A DNA stretch of 64,000 bases from CAVQMC01 sp963713505 (GTDB lineage: Bacteria; Bacteroidota; Ignavibacteria; Ignavibacteriales; Ignavibacteriaceae): assembly GCA_963713505.1 (NCBI GenBank), contig CAVQMC010000021.1, positions 124,001-188,000 on the forward strand, read 5' to 3'. The notes beneath the pieces were generated by a model, which saw only the letters and a program-made list of their open reading frames with translations, was not told where the DNA came from and ran no database searches. This document shows, piece by piece, positions 32,481 to 42,698 of this stretch. Numbering within the stretch: position 1 is the stretch's first letter; every line of letters starts with the position of its first letter. Made by a program: the position numbers and the translations under genes.

Positions 32481-32936
32481 ATGAAAACAAAAATAATATT
32501 TCGAATTTTCTTTTTACTTATTTTCCCTCTCTCAATATCAATTTTAGCCCAGGATATAGCAGTACATAAAATGATTGGAAAGCAGAAGAGAGATGTTATT
32601 CAAAAATACGGTGAACCGGTTCACCAGGATAACAGTAACCCGGATATGGCATGCATGTTTTATAAAACTTCCGAACACAGCTTAATTTTTGTCGGCAACA
32701 AAGATGGAATTTTTCAAGCGGAAGCTAATATCTCATATCCATCCGAAAACAAAGCAAGATCTATACTGGATAATTTTATTTCGGAATCAGTTTCAAATGG
32801 TTTTATTATTGATACTGTAACTATATCGGATTTTGAGGTGCATAAAAAGGGAGTAAGAGCAGACTTGCAGCTCATAAAAAATAATATTACTAAAAAGTTT
32901 GATGTTAGTGTAAAGGCAAGAAAAACATACGATTAA
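32481..32936 (+). CDS. Secreted hypothetical protein
   Basis: 151 residues with a signal peptide (ending ISILAQ). The mature part begins MIGKQKRDVIQKYGEPVHQDNS, which looks like the SmpA/BamE-type opening (a helix followed by a GxP turn). Mixed strands and helices follow, ending FDVSVKARKTYD. I do not recognise a family with certainty. AAAGGGGACG places the start at ATG 32481. The gene stands alone between two terminators, and its frame is intact. Confidence 0.75.
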   Translation: MKTKIIFRIFFLLIFPLSISILAQDIAVHKMIGKQKRDVIQKYGEPVHQDNSNPDMACMFYKTSEHSLIFVGNKDGIFQAEANISYPSENKARSILDNFISESVSNGFIIDTVTISDFEVHKKGVRADLQLIKNNITKKFDVSVKARKTYD

Positions 32937-32975
32937 AACTTTACCTTAAACTAATTGTGATTATTTAAAAAAGCA

Positions 32976-33008
32976 ACTGCCTTAGACATTCCTTTAGTCT
33001 AAGGCAGT
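32976..33008. terminator. Bidirectional hairpin terminator
   Basis: ACTGCCTTAGAC (32976-32987) pairs perfectly with GTCTAAGGCAGT (32997-33008), between convergent genes ending at 32936 and 33020. Confidence 0.85.
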
Positions 33009-33019
33009 CTTATAAATTA

Positions 33020-34237
33020 TTACTTAAGTAAAATCATTTTCTTTGTTTGAACAAAATTGCCGGCTTCAACTCTGTAAAAGTAAATACCGCTTTGCAGATT
33101 ATTTGCTTTGAATTCAATTTCATAATCTCCGGCTTCTTTAACACCTTTGATTAATTCAGCAACTTCTTTACCTAAAACATCATAAACTTTAATTACAACC
33201 ATAGTTTTTTCCGGTAAAGTATATTTTATTTTAGTACTTGGATTAAACGGGTTAGGAAAATTTTGAGAAAGAGAATATTTAACAGGAACTAAATCAACTT
33301 CAACTGACTGTGTATTAGAATAAGTATAAGAGCCGTCAAAATCTATTTGTTTTAATCTGTATTCTATTATTCCGTTATAAATTAATTCTTCCAAATTATC
33401 CGAAGCTTGATAATTATTCTTTTCAGTTGAATTTCCTTTTCCTTGAATAAATTTCACAAAAGTCCAATTTCCATTTTCAAGTTTCCTTTGAATCTCAAAA
33501 CCTTTATTGTTGGTTTCTGTTACTGTGGTCCAGCCTAAATTTATTATCTTTTCATTTGCCGCTGCACTAAATGCAGAAATTTCAACGGGTAATATTACCT
33601 GAGACGTATCGCTGTATGGTGATTCACCAAAAGCATTATAAGCTTTTAACCTGTATACGAAAGTGTTGATAGAAATATTTGTAGTATCGATAAAACTGGT
33701 AGTGTTTGCAGAAACCGAATCTATTATATTAAAAGCATTTGTAAAAACATCTTCTCTTTCAATAATAAAACCATCTTCATTATCGGAATTATCTGTCCAG
33801 TTAAGCTGAACGGATAGCGGGGAGGGAATTATTTCAGTTGAAAGATTACCCGGTGCATTCGGTGCTACTCCTGCATTAATAACTACTGTTGCCGAATCCC
33901 AAAGTCTTGTGGGATTTTTGTAACCGGCATTCACAAGATATGTTCCGTTTGAAGGAGCAGTTAATATAAATGGATTATTCGAAGTAGAATTATTTACTGC
34001 AACAACATTTCCGTTTCCATCAACTAATTCTCCTGCAACTTTACTTGTTGTACCTGATAAACTAATTTGCACTTGATTGTTGGATAATACAGTAACGGTA
34101 ACAATTCCATTTGAAAAATTATGGCATCCGGATCCGGTACAACCCGGGCCGTTTCCATTAAAAGAGGGCATTGCAAAACTTCCGGTCGAAAACAGTAATA
34201 CCAAAGATGATAGAAAAAGTAATATTTTGATTTTCAT
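33020..34237 (-). CDS. Fibronectin type III protein with T9SS sorting domain and a CX4CH motif
   Basis: 405 residues. A signal peptide (ending GSFAM) is followed closely by GPGCTGSGCHNFSNG, a CX4CH haem-binding-type motif near residues 33-39. Then come a short immunoglobulin-like domain, a fibronectin type III domain (about 130-215), a T9SS linker (LPVEISAFSAAANEK) and the sorting domain (LSQNFPNPFNPSTKI, ending KKMILLK). The layout recalls the choice-of-anchor V proteins, whose N-terminus carries a cytochrome-like CXXCH. A c-type haem on an exported surface protein is possible but unproven. The frame is intact and the gene is monocistronic. Confidence 0.85.
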   Translation of the reverse strand: MKIKILLFLSSLVLLFSTGSFAMPSFNGNGPGCTGSGCHNFSNGIVTVTVLSNNQVQISLSGTTSKVAGELVDGNGNVVAVNNSTSNNPFILTAPSNGTYLVNAGYKNPTRLWDSATVVINAGVAPNAPGNLSTEIIPSPLSVQLNWTDNSDNEDGFIIEREDVFTNAFNIIDSVSANTTSFIDTTNISINTFVYRLKAYNAFGESPYSDTSQVILPVEISAFSAAANEKIINLGWTTVTETNNKGFEIQRKLENGNWTFVKFIQGKGNSTEKNNYQASDNLEELIYNGIIEYRLKQIDFDGSYTYSNTQSVEVDLVPVKYSLSQNFPNPFNPSTKIKYTLPEKTMVVIKVYDVLGKEVAELIKGVKEAGDYEIEFKANNLQSGIYFYRVEAGNFVQTKKMILLK

Positions 34238-34955
34238 ATTTATTCTCCCTTTAATTTAAATATGATTTAGTAATGTTGAGTTAAAAGAAATGATATTCTT
34301 AAATTTTTAAAATTTATTTATAATGATTTTTATATAACTTGCCTTTAAACTTTAATTTTTATGCAATTATATTATTTACGTGTGATGACCTGGAACGGTT
34401 AAACTGATGCTTAAAAGAGAAATTAATTTAAAAGTTGATAATTCCCTTATCCGCTCCCCTGAATTTCAAGCAAATAATTTATCTAGCTAAAAACTTATAA
34501 CAATTAATGTACCATCATTAAATATTAACAAATATCGATAATCATTAACTATTAAATAAGTGTTCTAAATAAAAGAAAAGTGACCTGGAAAGAAAAAAAT
34601 ATTTAGATGCTGATAAATAATTACAAAAATAAAATTATTACAGTTTGTATAACTGTTTAAAATGAGCAGTTAAAAATTGTTATTCTATATTATTGCCAAA
34701 GAAAATAATTATAATAAACTTTTATTTATTGAGTGTGAAAAAATATTATATAAATAATTCTAAAGTTGGGAAATATTTACTTAACGGTGAAATATTATAA
34801 AAATGGCTTAAAGTATTAAAGCTTAAAATAAATGCAATAATATTTATCAATTTATCTTCGAATTACCAAAGAATTTTTACATAATAACTTGTTTATGAGA
34901 AGATAAATCATTTAAAATCATTAATTTTATTGTTCTAAAAAAACAAGATGAAGAA
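34238..34955. other. Long AT-rich gap without visible features
   Basis: About 720 bases in which I see no credible coding frame, hairpin or RNA gene. It holds the promoters of the divergent genes on either side. Confidence 0.55.
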
Positions 34956-35744
34956 ATGCTTAATAAAAATAATTTTATAAAATACAATAAGACAGCATGG
35001 GATAAACAAGTTGAAAATAAAAACAAATGGACAATTCCGGTAAGTACGGAAATAATTAATGAAGCGCAAAAAGGAAATTGGGAAGTTGTTTTAACACCAA
35101 TAAAACCTGTTCCTAAAGAATGGTTTCCTGATTTAAGAAATAAAAAAATTTTATGTCTTGCTTCTGCAGGCGGACAGCAGGCTCCTATTTTTTCCGCTGC
35201 AGGTGCAGATGTTGCGGTATTCGATTTATCTACTAATCAGCTTAAACAAGACAGATTGGTTGCAAAAAGAGAAAAACTGAATATTAAAACCATTTGCGGT
35301 AATATGGATGTAAATTTTCCTTTTAAAGATGATTTATTTGATTTGATATTTAATCCGATTTCAAACTGTTTTATTTCCGATGTTAAGAATCTTTGGAGAG
35401 AATGTAATAGAGTTTTAAAAAAGGGAGGTGTTTTAATTACCGGATTCTGCAATCCGCTTTTATATCTTTTTAATCCTTATGATCCCGACAAAGAAACCTT
35501 ATTAAATATCAGCTGTAAAATTCCTTATTCGGATTTTAATTATTTAACTCCTGAATTAATCGATAAATATATTGAAAGAGGAATTCCATTTGAATTCGGT
35601 CATTCTCTGGAAGATCAAATTGGAGGACAAATAAAAGCGGGCTTTGTAATAAATGGTTTTTATGAGGACCGCTTTCAGGAAAACGAACATCCCGTTTCAG
35701 AATATATTGACGTTTTTATTGCGACAAGAGCGGTTAAATTATAA
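34956..35744 (+). CDS. Class I SAM-dependent methyltransferase
   Basis: 262 residues. Motif I is ILCLASAGGQQAPIFSAAG (AGGQQ replacing the usual GxGxG), strand 2 ends VAVFDLS, and the motif IV region is DLIFNPISNCFISDV, followed by RVLKKGGVLITGF. The AGGQQ form is typical of a Methyltransf_11 subgroup common in Firmicutes and Bacteroidota. The long N-terminal lead (YNKTAWDKQVENKNKWTIPV) is part of that subgroup. The substrate is unknown. ATG 34956 is used, with weak upstream signal. Intact and isolated. Confidence 0.85.
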   Translation: MLNKNNFIKYNKTAWDKQVENKNKWTIPVSTEIINEAQKGNWEVVLTPIKPVPKEWFPDLRNKKILCLASAGGQQAPIFSAAGADVAVFDLSTNQLKQDRLVAKREKLNIKTICGNMDVNFPFKDDLFDLIFNPISNCFISDVKNLWRECNRVLKKGGVLITGFCNPLLYLFNPYDPDKETLLNISCKIPYSDFNYLTPELIDKYIERGIPFEFGHSLEDQIGGQIKAGFVINGFYEDRFQENEHPVSEYIDVFIATRAVKL

Positions 35745-35883
35745 AATCCAAACTCCAAAAAATATCAATGAAATATTATTTAACATTTAATTCTTTTTAG
35801 AAGTAAAAAATTGTCCTTTAATAACTAACTTAAAAACATGTTGGTTGGAAAAATCAAAATAAAAGGTTTTTAAAAAAAGTTAT

Positions 35884-36069
35884 TCAAAACTTGGTCGATT
35901 CTCCAATTCCGATTGTTAAACCCATTAAACATCCAAGAACTATTCCACTGAGCACTTCTTCTATTACAAAACCAATTATTAGGCCTATGAAGATCCCCTT
36001 AATTAACCACGGCATTAGTGAATGAGATCTCTTTCGAATTTTTCCACTACTCAAATGAAGGAGAGACAT
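35884..36069 (-). CDS. Small glycine-zipper membrane protein
   Basis: 61 residues. AAGGAG lies 9 bases before the ATG at 36069. A basic N-terminus (KIRKRSHS) precedes two hydrophobic stretches with GxxxG-like spacing (GIFIGLIIGF and GIVLGCLMGLTIGIG), as in glycine-zipper membrane proteins. The function is unknown. Confidence 0.6.
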   Translation of the reverse strand: MSLLHLSSGKIRKRSHSLMPWLIKGIFIGLIIGFVIEEVLSGIVLGCLMGLTIGIGESTKF

Positions 36070-36188
36070 AACTTGGCTCCTTATTTTAATAAATATTAGT
36101 GGAGAGTAATTAGAAAAGAGTTATTTGTAATTTATAATATTTCGATAAAAAAGCAACAATAATTTTTAAATAATAAATTAATAGTATT

Positions 36189-36196
36189 TATATTTG
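36189..36196 (+). promoter_or_regulatory. Possible -7 promoter element of the cupin gene
   Basis: TATATTTG (TAnnTTTG type) lies 41 bases before the cupin start. No good -33 TTG is visible. Confidence 0.3.
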
Positions 36197-36237
36197 AAAA
36201 GTTTGGTAAATAGTTAATAATCAGATAGGGAAATTGA

Positions 36238-36606
36238 ATGGCACAACTAAATAAAATTAATTTTGAAGAAAAATTCGCAAAATTTAGCTCATATTGGACA
36301 CCTAAAATTATTGCAAAAATGAATAACCACGAATTCAAAGTGGTGAAGTTAAAAGGCGAATTTACAATGCATCATCATTTAGATACCGATGAAACATTTA
36401 TAGTTATGGAAGGGAAATTAAAAATCCTATTTAATGATAAGGAAATAGAATTGGAAAAGGGCGAAATGATTGTTATTCCTAAAGGTATTGAGCATAAACC
36501 GATAGCTGAGAATGAATGTAAGGTTTTAATAATTGAAAAGGAACGAACTTTAAATACAGGAAACAAAAAAAATGATTTGACTGCAGATAATAATATTTGG
36601 ATTTGA
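36238..36606 (+). CDS. Cupin-domain protein
   Basis: 122 residues. A single conserved beta-barrel has cupin motif 1 MHHHLDTDETFIVMEGKL (metal ligands His-His and Glu) and motif 2 GEMIVIPKGIEHKP (ligand His). These are complete metal-binding sites. Small cupins of this type include isomerases, dioxygenases and mere sugar- or metal-binders, so the reaction is open. The start is ATG 36238. Its frame is intact, in contrast to the broken genes that follow. Confidence 0.85.
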   Translation: MAQLNKINFEEKFAKFSSYWTPKIIAKMNNHEFKVVKLKGEFTMHHHLDTDETFIVMEGKLKILFNDKEIELEKGEMIVIPKGIEHKPIAENECKVLIIEKERTLNTGNKKNDLTADNNIWI

Positions 36607-36608
36607 TT

Positions 36609-36824
36609 TTATAGTTTAACTATATGTTTTGATTTTTTGCCTAATGATGAAAATAAATATGATTTTACTGCCGCTTTATTTTCAGTTAATGCATTCTTTT
36701 CATATTTTTGATATATATTTTTTCCAATATAAATTCGTGCTGATATCGTGTTGCTCTGCAAACCAAATGAACTAAACTGTTCTAAAAATTATCCATTCAA
36801 TGATTTTAAAAAAATGTCCTTCAT
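36609..36824 (-). CDS. Small frameshifted gene, unrecognised
   Basis: Reading the minus strand, the last 40 codons encode KIYQKYEKNALTENKAAV then KSYLFSSLGKKSKHIVKL and a stop at 36609. The preceding frame encodes EQFSSFGLQSNTISARIYIGK. Removing one A from the A6 run near 36716 joins them. One or two further single-base corrections upstream would give a start at 36824 (KDIFLKSLNG) or 36796 (MDNF). The product would be about 65-70 residues, charged and helical. It could be a decayed gene rather than a miscalled one. Family unknown. Confidence 0.35.
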
Positions 36825-36857
36825 TTTTGAATTTAGAAATTAAAATTATCTATAATT

Positions 36858-39018
36858 ATGAATACAAATTTTACCGGGTTAATAAAAAAATCTAATCTAT
36901 TTGTTCTAATAATTTTTCTGCTAACGGCAAGTCAAACCTTTTCACAAGAAAAGGACAAAGAGAAAGAAAAAGAAGCAAAAATTGATACGCTCGTTTATGA
37001 AATTAATGATGTAATCGTAACCGGAACAAGAACAGACGAAAAAATTCTTGACATTCCCTACTCTGTATTTAAAGTTGATAAAAAAGAACTTTCATTCGGT
37101 AAAAAAATATCAGCTAAGGATATTCTAGCTGATGTTCCGGGATTATTTTTACAAAACATGTTCGGTTCACACGATTTAAGAATATCTTTAAGAGGATTCG
37201 GGACAAGATCCAATACAGGTGTAAGAGGAATCCGTATTCTGCAGGATGGCATTCCAATTTCCGAACCGGATGGAGAAACTTCTCTTGATGCAATAGATTT
37301 TACATCTTTGGGAGGAGTTGAAGTTGTTAAAGGAAATCTTTCTTCATTGTATGCAAATGCTCCCGGAGGAGTTATAAACTTTATTTCCGATTTATACTTT
37401 CCTAAAAGTTATGTCGCTACAATGAACCAGTTTGGTAAATTTGGATACAGACAAAACGGTGTAAAGATTGGTTTAAAGAATGTTAACAACAGGCTTTTAT
37501 TTTCTTATTATTATAGAAATTATAATGGTTACAGGCAGCATAGCTCAGAATATCAGCATCTATTAAATGCAGTTTATGAAGGATATTTAGGAAGTAAATC
37601 AACAATAACTATTTTAGGCAACTATTCAAACGGATTTACCAGACTGCCCGGTCCATTAACATGGGATCAATTCGCCGCCAATCCTTTCCAGGCAGACCCG
37701 CTTGCATCTTCCTTGGATTACAGACGCATAACTCAAAAAGGGAGAGCCGGTGTCAGATATAAAATTACCTGGGGAGATGAGGATTACAATGAATTAAGTT
37801 TAACTGGATATGGAAGCATTAAAGAGCTTCAAAAAACTGATAATCAATTTTATACTTATCTTACAAGATATTCGCTCGGTTCATTAATTAAATATATTAA
37901 TAGAACAAAATTATTTAATCGAAAAAATGTTCTAACTGCCGGAATGGATTATGCTTATCAAACAGGACCGATAAATGATTTTGATAATGTTTACGGAGAC
38001 CAGGGAATCTCGGTTCAAAATGAATATAACGAAAGCTTAAGTAACGTTGGATTTTATTTCCTTAATCACTTTAATATTTCTCCGGAAAAACTGGATTTGT
38101 TTTTATCCGGTAGATTAGACAGAGACATTTTTTACAGAAACATTTATATTCCTTATGGATATACAGATACATCAAGAGTATTTCAATTCTTCACTCCAAA
38201 AGTCGGGTTGAATTATAAACTTACTCCGTCAATTGCAGTTTATACGAATTACGGTTTGAGTTATGATATTCCGGCACTAACTGAAATTGCAAATACTCCT
38301 TTAACTTCAAATATTAAGTATTCAATAAACCCGATTTGAATCGACAAAAATCATATAATTTTGAGCTTGGTATAAAAGGTAACTTAGTAAACAGAGAATC
38401 CGAATTTATGAGGAAATTATTTTTTGAAGCTACATTTTTTAATTATAAAATTGAATGATGAAATTGTCCCGTTCATAATAAATCAGACTGTTTATTACAG
38501 AAATGCTGCAAAAACAAATAGAATGGGAGTTGAGATTGGTGTTAAAAGCGAACCGTTTGAGGAAATTGAATTAACCATAAATTATACATATACTCATTTT
38601 AAATATGATAATTATCCCGCTACAATTTATACTCCAACAGGTAATGTGCAGGAGAACTATTCCGGAAATAAAGTTCCATCAGTTCCAACTCATATAGTTA
38701 ATTTTATATTAAATTATGAGTACGAAATTTCCGATAAAGTTTCCGGACTTTTACAATGGGACTGCGATCTAGATATCAAAAATGTATGTTAATGATCAAA
38801 ATTCTGCAACAGCTCCGGGATATTTTTACGGAAATGTAATGGCGGGTATTAATTTTTCATTTGATGAATACAGTGTTATTGCGTATTTAGGGTCAAACAA
38901 TATTTTTGATAAAAGATATGTCGGCTTTATTAATACTAATGATTTTTACGGTAAATATTATGAAACCGGAGAACCGCGTAACTTTTTTGCAGGGTTAAAT
39001 ATTAGTTATCATTTATAA
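36858..39018 (+). CDS. TonB-dependent outer-membrane receptor, three frameshifts
   Basis: A protein of about 720 residues. The signal peptide ends QTFSQ. A short TonB-box-like region (YEINDVIVTGTRTDEK) precedes the plug (ILADVPGLFLQNM, DLRISLRGFGTRSN, GGVEVVKGNLSSLYAN) and a long beta-barrel ending GLNISYHL with a terminal aromatic-type strand. Frame breaks: near 38330 (one base missing; INPDLNRQKSYNFELG after repair), near 38455 (extra T in GAATGATG; KIEDEIVPF) and near 38771 (extra base at CTAGATA; joins KMYVNDQNSATAPG). It imports siderophore, cobalamin or another bulky ligand. The substrate is not evident, though a NicO-type metal transporter lies two genes on. Confidence 0.9.
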
Positions 39019-39030
39019 AATAAACATAAT

Positions 39031-40652
39031 ATGAAATTTAAATTTTATTATTTATTTGCATTAATATTCTTTACCAACATAGCTTTTTCGCAAAGTAAAG
39101 TTGAAGGAAACAATTTTTTAATTTATCCAAGTTCGGTTACACAAACCGAACCAGTTGTAGCTGTTAGTCCGGTCGATCCAAATATTTTATTTGTTAGTGC
39201 TAGTTACAATTAATACAAATAACGGTTTTAAAAGTGAAGGAGTTTATGTATCCACAGATGGAGGATATACATGGACAGGATCGGATACTTGCACATGGCG
39301 CACAATTTATAAATCATGGCGGAGATCCAGGCGTTGCAATAGGTCAAAACGGAAGATTAATTTTAAATCATATCGGATCGATATTTCCCGGTGTATACAG
39401 TCATTATTCAGATGATATGGGACAGACCTGGTCGAACGCATTTACAATTACATCCCAACAGCCTGAGGATAAAGGAACTACAACAATTGATAATCAATCC
39501 GGAAGCCCTTATTATGGAAGAGCTTATACTTCCTGGGTAAATTATCTTGCGCCTTTTCCGGTTTTAGTTTCTTATTCTTCAGATAATGGACAAACTTGGA
39601 TTTCACCCAAGACAATTAATGGTACACCGCCTACTAGGTCATCCGGAGGTTCAATTAAAACTGGTATTGATGGAAAAGTATATGTTACATGGGCAGGGAT
39701 GACTGCAAGTGCACCATTTAAAGAAGACTATGCAGGTTTTGCTTATTCAACCGACGGCGGTACTAATTGGAATGTAAATCAGAATATCTTTGATATAAAC
39801 GGAATAACCGGCACATTACCTCAGAAAAATAATATAAGGGTAAATAGTCTTCCGCAAATTGAGGTTGATAAAAGCAACGGTCCAAGAAAAAATTGGCTTT
39901 ATATTGTTACAACAGATACAAACCTTGCTCCTGCCGGTCATGACCCTGATATTATCTTACATCGTTCCACAGATGGAGGAACAACCTGGTCTTCAGGTAT
40001 AAGAGTTAATCAAGATCCGTTAAATGATGGAAAGATTCAATATTTTCCTGCAATGGATATTGATGAAGGAGGCGGTGTAAATATTATTTTTTATGATGAT
40101 CGGTATACTACTTCCGATTCTGCCGAAGTTATGCTGGCAAGATCGAATGACGGCGGTAATACTTGGAATGAATCTTTGGTAAGCGATCATCGATTTCAGC
40201 CTAAACCAATTTTTGGAGGTTCTTCAAATTATCAGGGTGATAGGATTTCATTAATTTCCATCGGAAGTAAACTTCATGCTTTTTGGATGGATGATTATTC
40301 CGGAACATATCAAATCTGGTCGCAAATAATGGATATAAATATCAGCGATGTAGCTGATGAAAATAGTGTAATAAATAATTTTAAATTGTTTCAAAATTAT
40401 CCAAATCCATTTAACCCTAGTACAGAGATAGAATTTCGAATTAATAAAACCAGTTTTGTTTCTTTAAAAGTTTATGATCTTTTAGGAAATGAAGTATCCA
40501 CTTTAGTAAATGAAACAAAAAGTCCCGGAAGTTATAAAGTTAATTTTAACAGCAGCAATTCAAACGGGAAAAATATTTCTTCAGGAATTTATTTTTATCA
40601 GATAAAAGCCGGCGGCTATACTCAAACCAGAAAAATGATTTTATTAAAGTAA
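39031..40652 (+). CDS. BNR-repeat (sialidase-like) protein with T9SS sorting domain, two frameshifts
   Basis: A signal peptide ends IAFSQ. Asp-box (BNR) repeats are visible: STDGGYTW, SDDMGQTW, SSDNGQTW, STDGGTNW, STDGGTTW and SNDGGNTW, as in six-bladed propellers of the exo-alpha-sialidase fold. The catalytic Arg triad of true sialidases is not obvious, so a non-enzymatic propeller is possible. The T9SS domain is FQNYPNPFNPSTEI ... RKMILLK. Breaks: near 39202 (extra A in GCTAGTT; SAVTINTNNG) and near 39291 (extra base in TGCACATGG; DTCHGAQFINHGG). It begins 12 bases after the TonB receptor and is probably cotranscribed. Confidence 0.85.
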
Positions 40653-40713
40653 AAATTCATTTATAGTTTTTGAAATCAAAATCCGGCTTAATTTAATAGA
40701 TAATAAATATTTT

Positions 40714-41382
40714 TTATAAAATTAACCAAAATCCTCCGATTGCAATTGCTACAGTACTAAATCCTATTAATAATGCACGATAAAAATTAAAACCCATTTT
40801 CGAAAATTTAACTGATAAGGAGCCGACAGAAACAGAAAAAATTATCATCGCTGCAATAGTTCCTATTCCAAACATTATTAAATAGACAATAGCCTCAATT
40901 CTAGTTGGTAAAGCTAAAGCTGGAAGTATTCCCAGGAAATGAGAACTTCCGGCTAAACCATGAATTATTCCAACACCGAAAGCTGCATGAGTGTGTACAT
41001 GAGCTGCAGGTTTTTCGTGATCAACAGATGGCTTATGTGAATGAATGTGTACATGAGTTTCACCTTCATGTTTATGTTCATGAGTGTGAATATGTTTTGA
41101 AAATACTTTTCTCAATCCCCATATTCCAATACCTATTAAAACAACTCCTACTAATCTTTCGCTGTAAGAAGAAATCAAATCAACCGGAATTATTTCTCTA
41201 AAAATTAGAGCAAAAATACCAATTACAATTACACCTCCAGTATGTCCCAATCCCCATCGAAATCCAATTTGCCATGTAGATTTTTTACTTTCTATGGATA
41301 AAGGAGCAATAGCTGCAAGATGATCCGGTCCGGTAATTACATGTACAATTCCTGCTGCTAATCCGGTTAATGCTATGAGCAT
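40714..41382 (-). CDS. NicO/UreH-type nickel-cobalt transporter with His-rich loop
   Basis: 222 residues with about six membrane helices. Family motifs are HVITGPDHLAAIAP and FRWGLGHTGGV in the first half and GIIHGLAGSSHFLG in the second. Between them is a cytoplasmic-type His-rich loop (HIHTHEHKHEGETHVHIHSH region) that would bind nickel or cobalt. Such proteins are nickel/cobalt exporters or importers. The HxxxGPDH form matches the UreH_2/HupE-like group. Direction and metal are inferred only from the family. It is transcribed alone and is intact. Confidence 0.85.
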   Translation of the reverse strand: MLIALTGLAAGIVHVITGPDHLAAIAPLSIESKKSTWQIGFRWGLGHTGGVIVIGIFALIFREIIPVDLISSYSERLVGVVLIGIGIWGLRKVFSKHIHTHEHKHEGETHVHIHSHKPSVDHEKPAAHVHTHAAFGVGIIHGLAGSSHFLGILPALALPTRIEAIVYLIMFGIGTIAAMIIFSVSVGSLSVKFSKMGFNFYRALLIGFSTVAIAIGGFWLIL

Positions 41383-41787
41383 ATATTTTTTCCCTTTTCT
41401 AAAATGGACCAGAAAGTTTATAATACACTTGTAAGTTATTACTGCGAAAGAATATTCAACTATTCGATTAAATGAAATTTATCGTTTTCACTTCGTTGTT
41501 TGCAATCATTTAAAGTAAATTGAATTAATTTAAACATCAAAAACTATTAATAAATTAAATTTTTTTTAACATTAAATTTAAATAAAAGGCTTAATAAAAC
41601 TATTTTATTTAGAAATTGATTAGCTGGCGAAAAATTATTTGCTAATAGTAATTAATTGTTAGTAGATATAGTCTAGAACCACTAATTTTAATTTAATCCA
41701 AAATGACATTACAATGCTATTTACAAAGCTTCAATAAAATAGCATTTTTAACCAAGTTTTTTGAAGTATTATAATTGGAAATAAAAA
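41383..41787. other. Intergenic region with one long-stem hairpin
   Basis: 405 bases between divergent genes, with no credible coding frame. The only structure is the hairpin annotated at 41713-41746. Confidence 0.5.
41713..41746 (+). terminator. Terminator-like hairpin in a leader
   Basis: AATGCTATTT (41713-41722) pairs perfectly with AAATAGCATT (41737-41746), a 10-bp stem followed by TTTTAA. It is 42 bases before the ADP-ribosylglycohydrolase-like gene, and no upstream plus-strand gene needs a terminator. It could be an attenuator or leader structure. Confidence 0.4.
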
Positions 41788-42549
41788 TTGTTAGGAGCAA
41801 TAGCGGGGGAAATAATATCCTCCGGATATAATTTTAGTAACGAAAGAAAATATGATTTTAAGCTGTTTCCTAATAATACAAAATGCGGTTATGTAACCAT
41901 ATTTTCGATTGCGTTAGCAGATTCTTTGATGAATAATACTTCCTTCGAAACAAAGTTTTTGGATTATTCCCAGCTCTACCCTTCTGGAAACTTTGGGGGG
42001 GTTTTCAGCGGGAGGGCTGGATCTGATTTAGCCCATTTTACAATTCCATCAATCAAAACTCCCTTGGTCATATCTCCTATAAGCTGGTTTTGTGAATCTT
42101 TAGAAGAATCATTGAATAAAACAGAAGAATATGTAAGTTTGTTTGAACATACAGAAGCTGATTTAAAAGGTGCTAAAGTTATCTCTTCAATTATTTATCT
42201 GGCTAAAAACGGTGCCGATAAAAATTTAATTGAGGAATTTGTGGAAAATTATTTCGGATATATTTTAAGCGAAAATCATCTAGTAAAAACAAGTTCGCAA
42301 GATAGAGAATTCGATCCTTTAATTACTAAAACTTTAAATATGTTTTTAGAATCGGAAAGTTTTGAAGATTGTATTAGAAAAGCTGTTTTAATTGATAATG
42401 ATTCTTCTATTACAATTGCGGCAGCCTCAATTGCAGAAGCATTTTATTCAAGAATTCCCCAAAATTTTAAAAATATTTTACTTTCTAAATTAGATCAAAA
42501 TCTGCAGCAAGTTCTGCTTAAGTTTATTAGAAACTACTGTTTTATCTAA
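41788..42549 (+). CDS. Degenerate ADP-ribosylglycohydrolase-like protein
   Basis: 253 residues. The fold landmarks are MLGAIAGEIISSGYNF at the start, AVLIDNDSSITIAAASIAEAFY near the C-terminus and all-helical sequence between. Active family members carry a TDDT magnesium site after the first helix and a GGDSDT motif. Here these read TKCGYVT and DNDSSIT, so most metal-binding Asp residues are missing. The enzyme is probably inactive, acting as a pseudo-enzyme, or has a changed function. It starts at TTG 41788 (no nearby ATG). The frame is intact. Confidence 0.75.
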   Translation: MLGAIAGEIISSGYNFSNERKYDFKLFPNNTKCGYVTIFSIALADSLMNNTSFETKFLDYSQLYPSGNFGGVFSGRAGSDLAHFTIPSIKTPLVISPISWFCESLEESLNKTEEYVSLFEHTEADLKGAKVISSIIYLAKNGADKNLIEEFVENYFGYILSENHLVKTSSQDREFDPLITKTLNMFLESESFEDCIRKAVLIDNDSSITIAAASIAEAFYSRIPQNFKNILLSKLDQNLQQVLLKFIRNYCFI

Positions 42550-42698
42550 AATTCTCACTTTTGTAATCTATTCTAAAAATAAATCCTTTAAAAATGCACA
42601 TTTTAATACCGGATTAGAATATTCTTGTTTATTTTCCGATTATAATGTCTTATATTATTTGCACCTCTGCTAAAGACTATAAAAAAAATGGAAATTAT

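Noticed and set aside
34238..34955. Repeated TGACCTGGAA at about 34385 and 34580
   Set aside because: Only about ten bases are shared, with no flanking similarity; likely chance.
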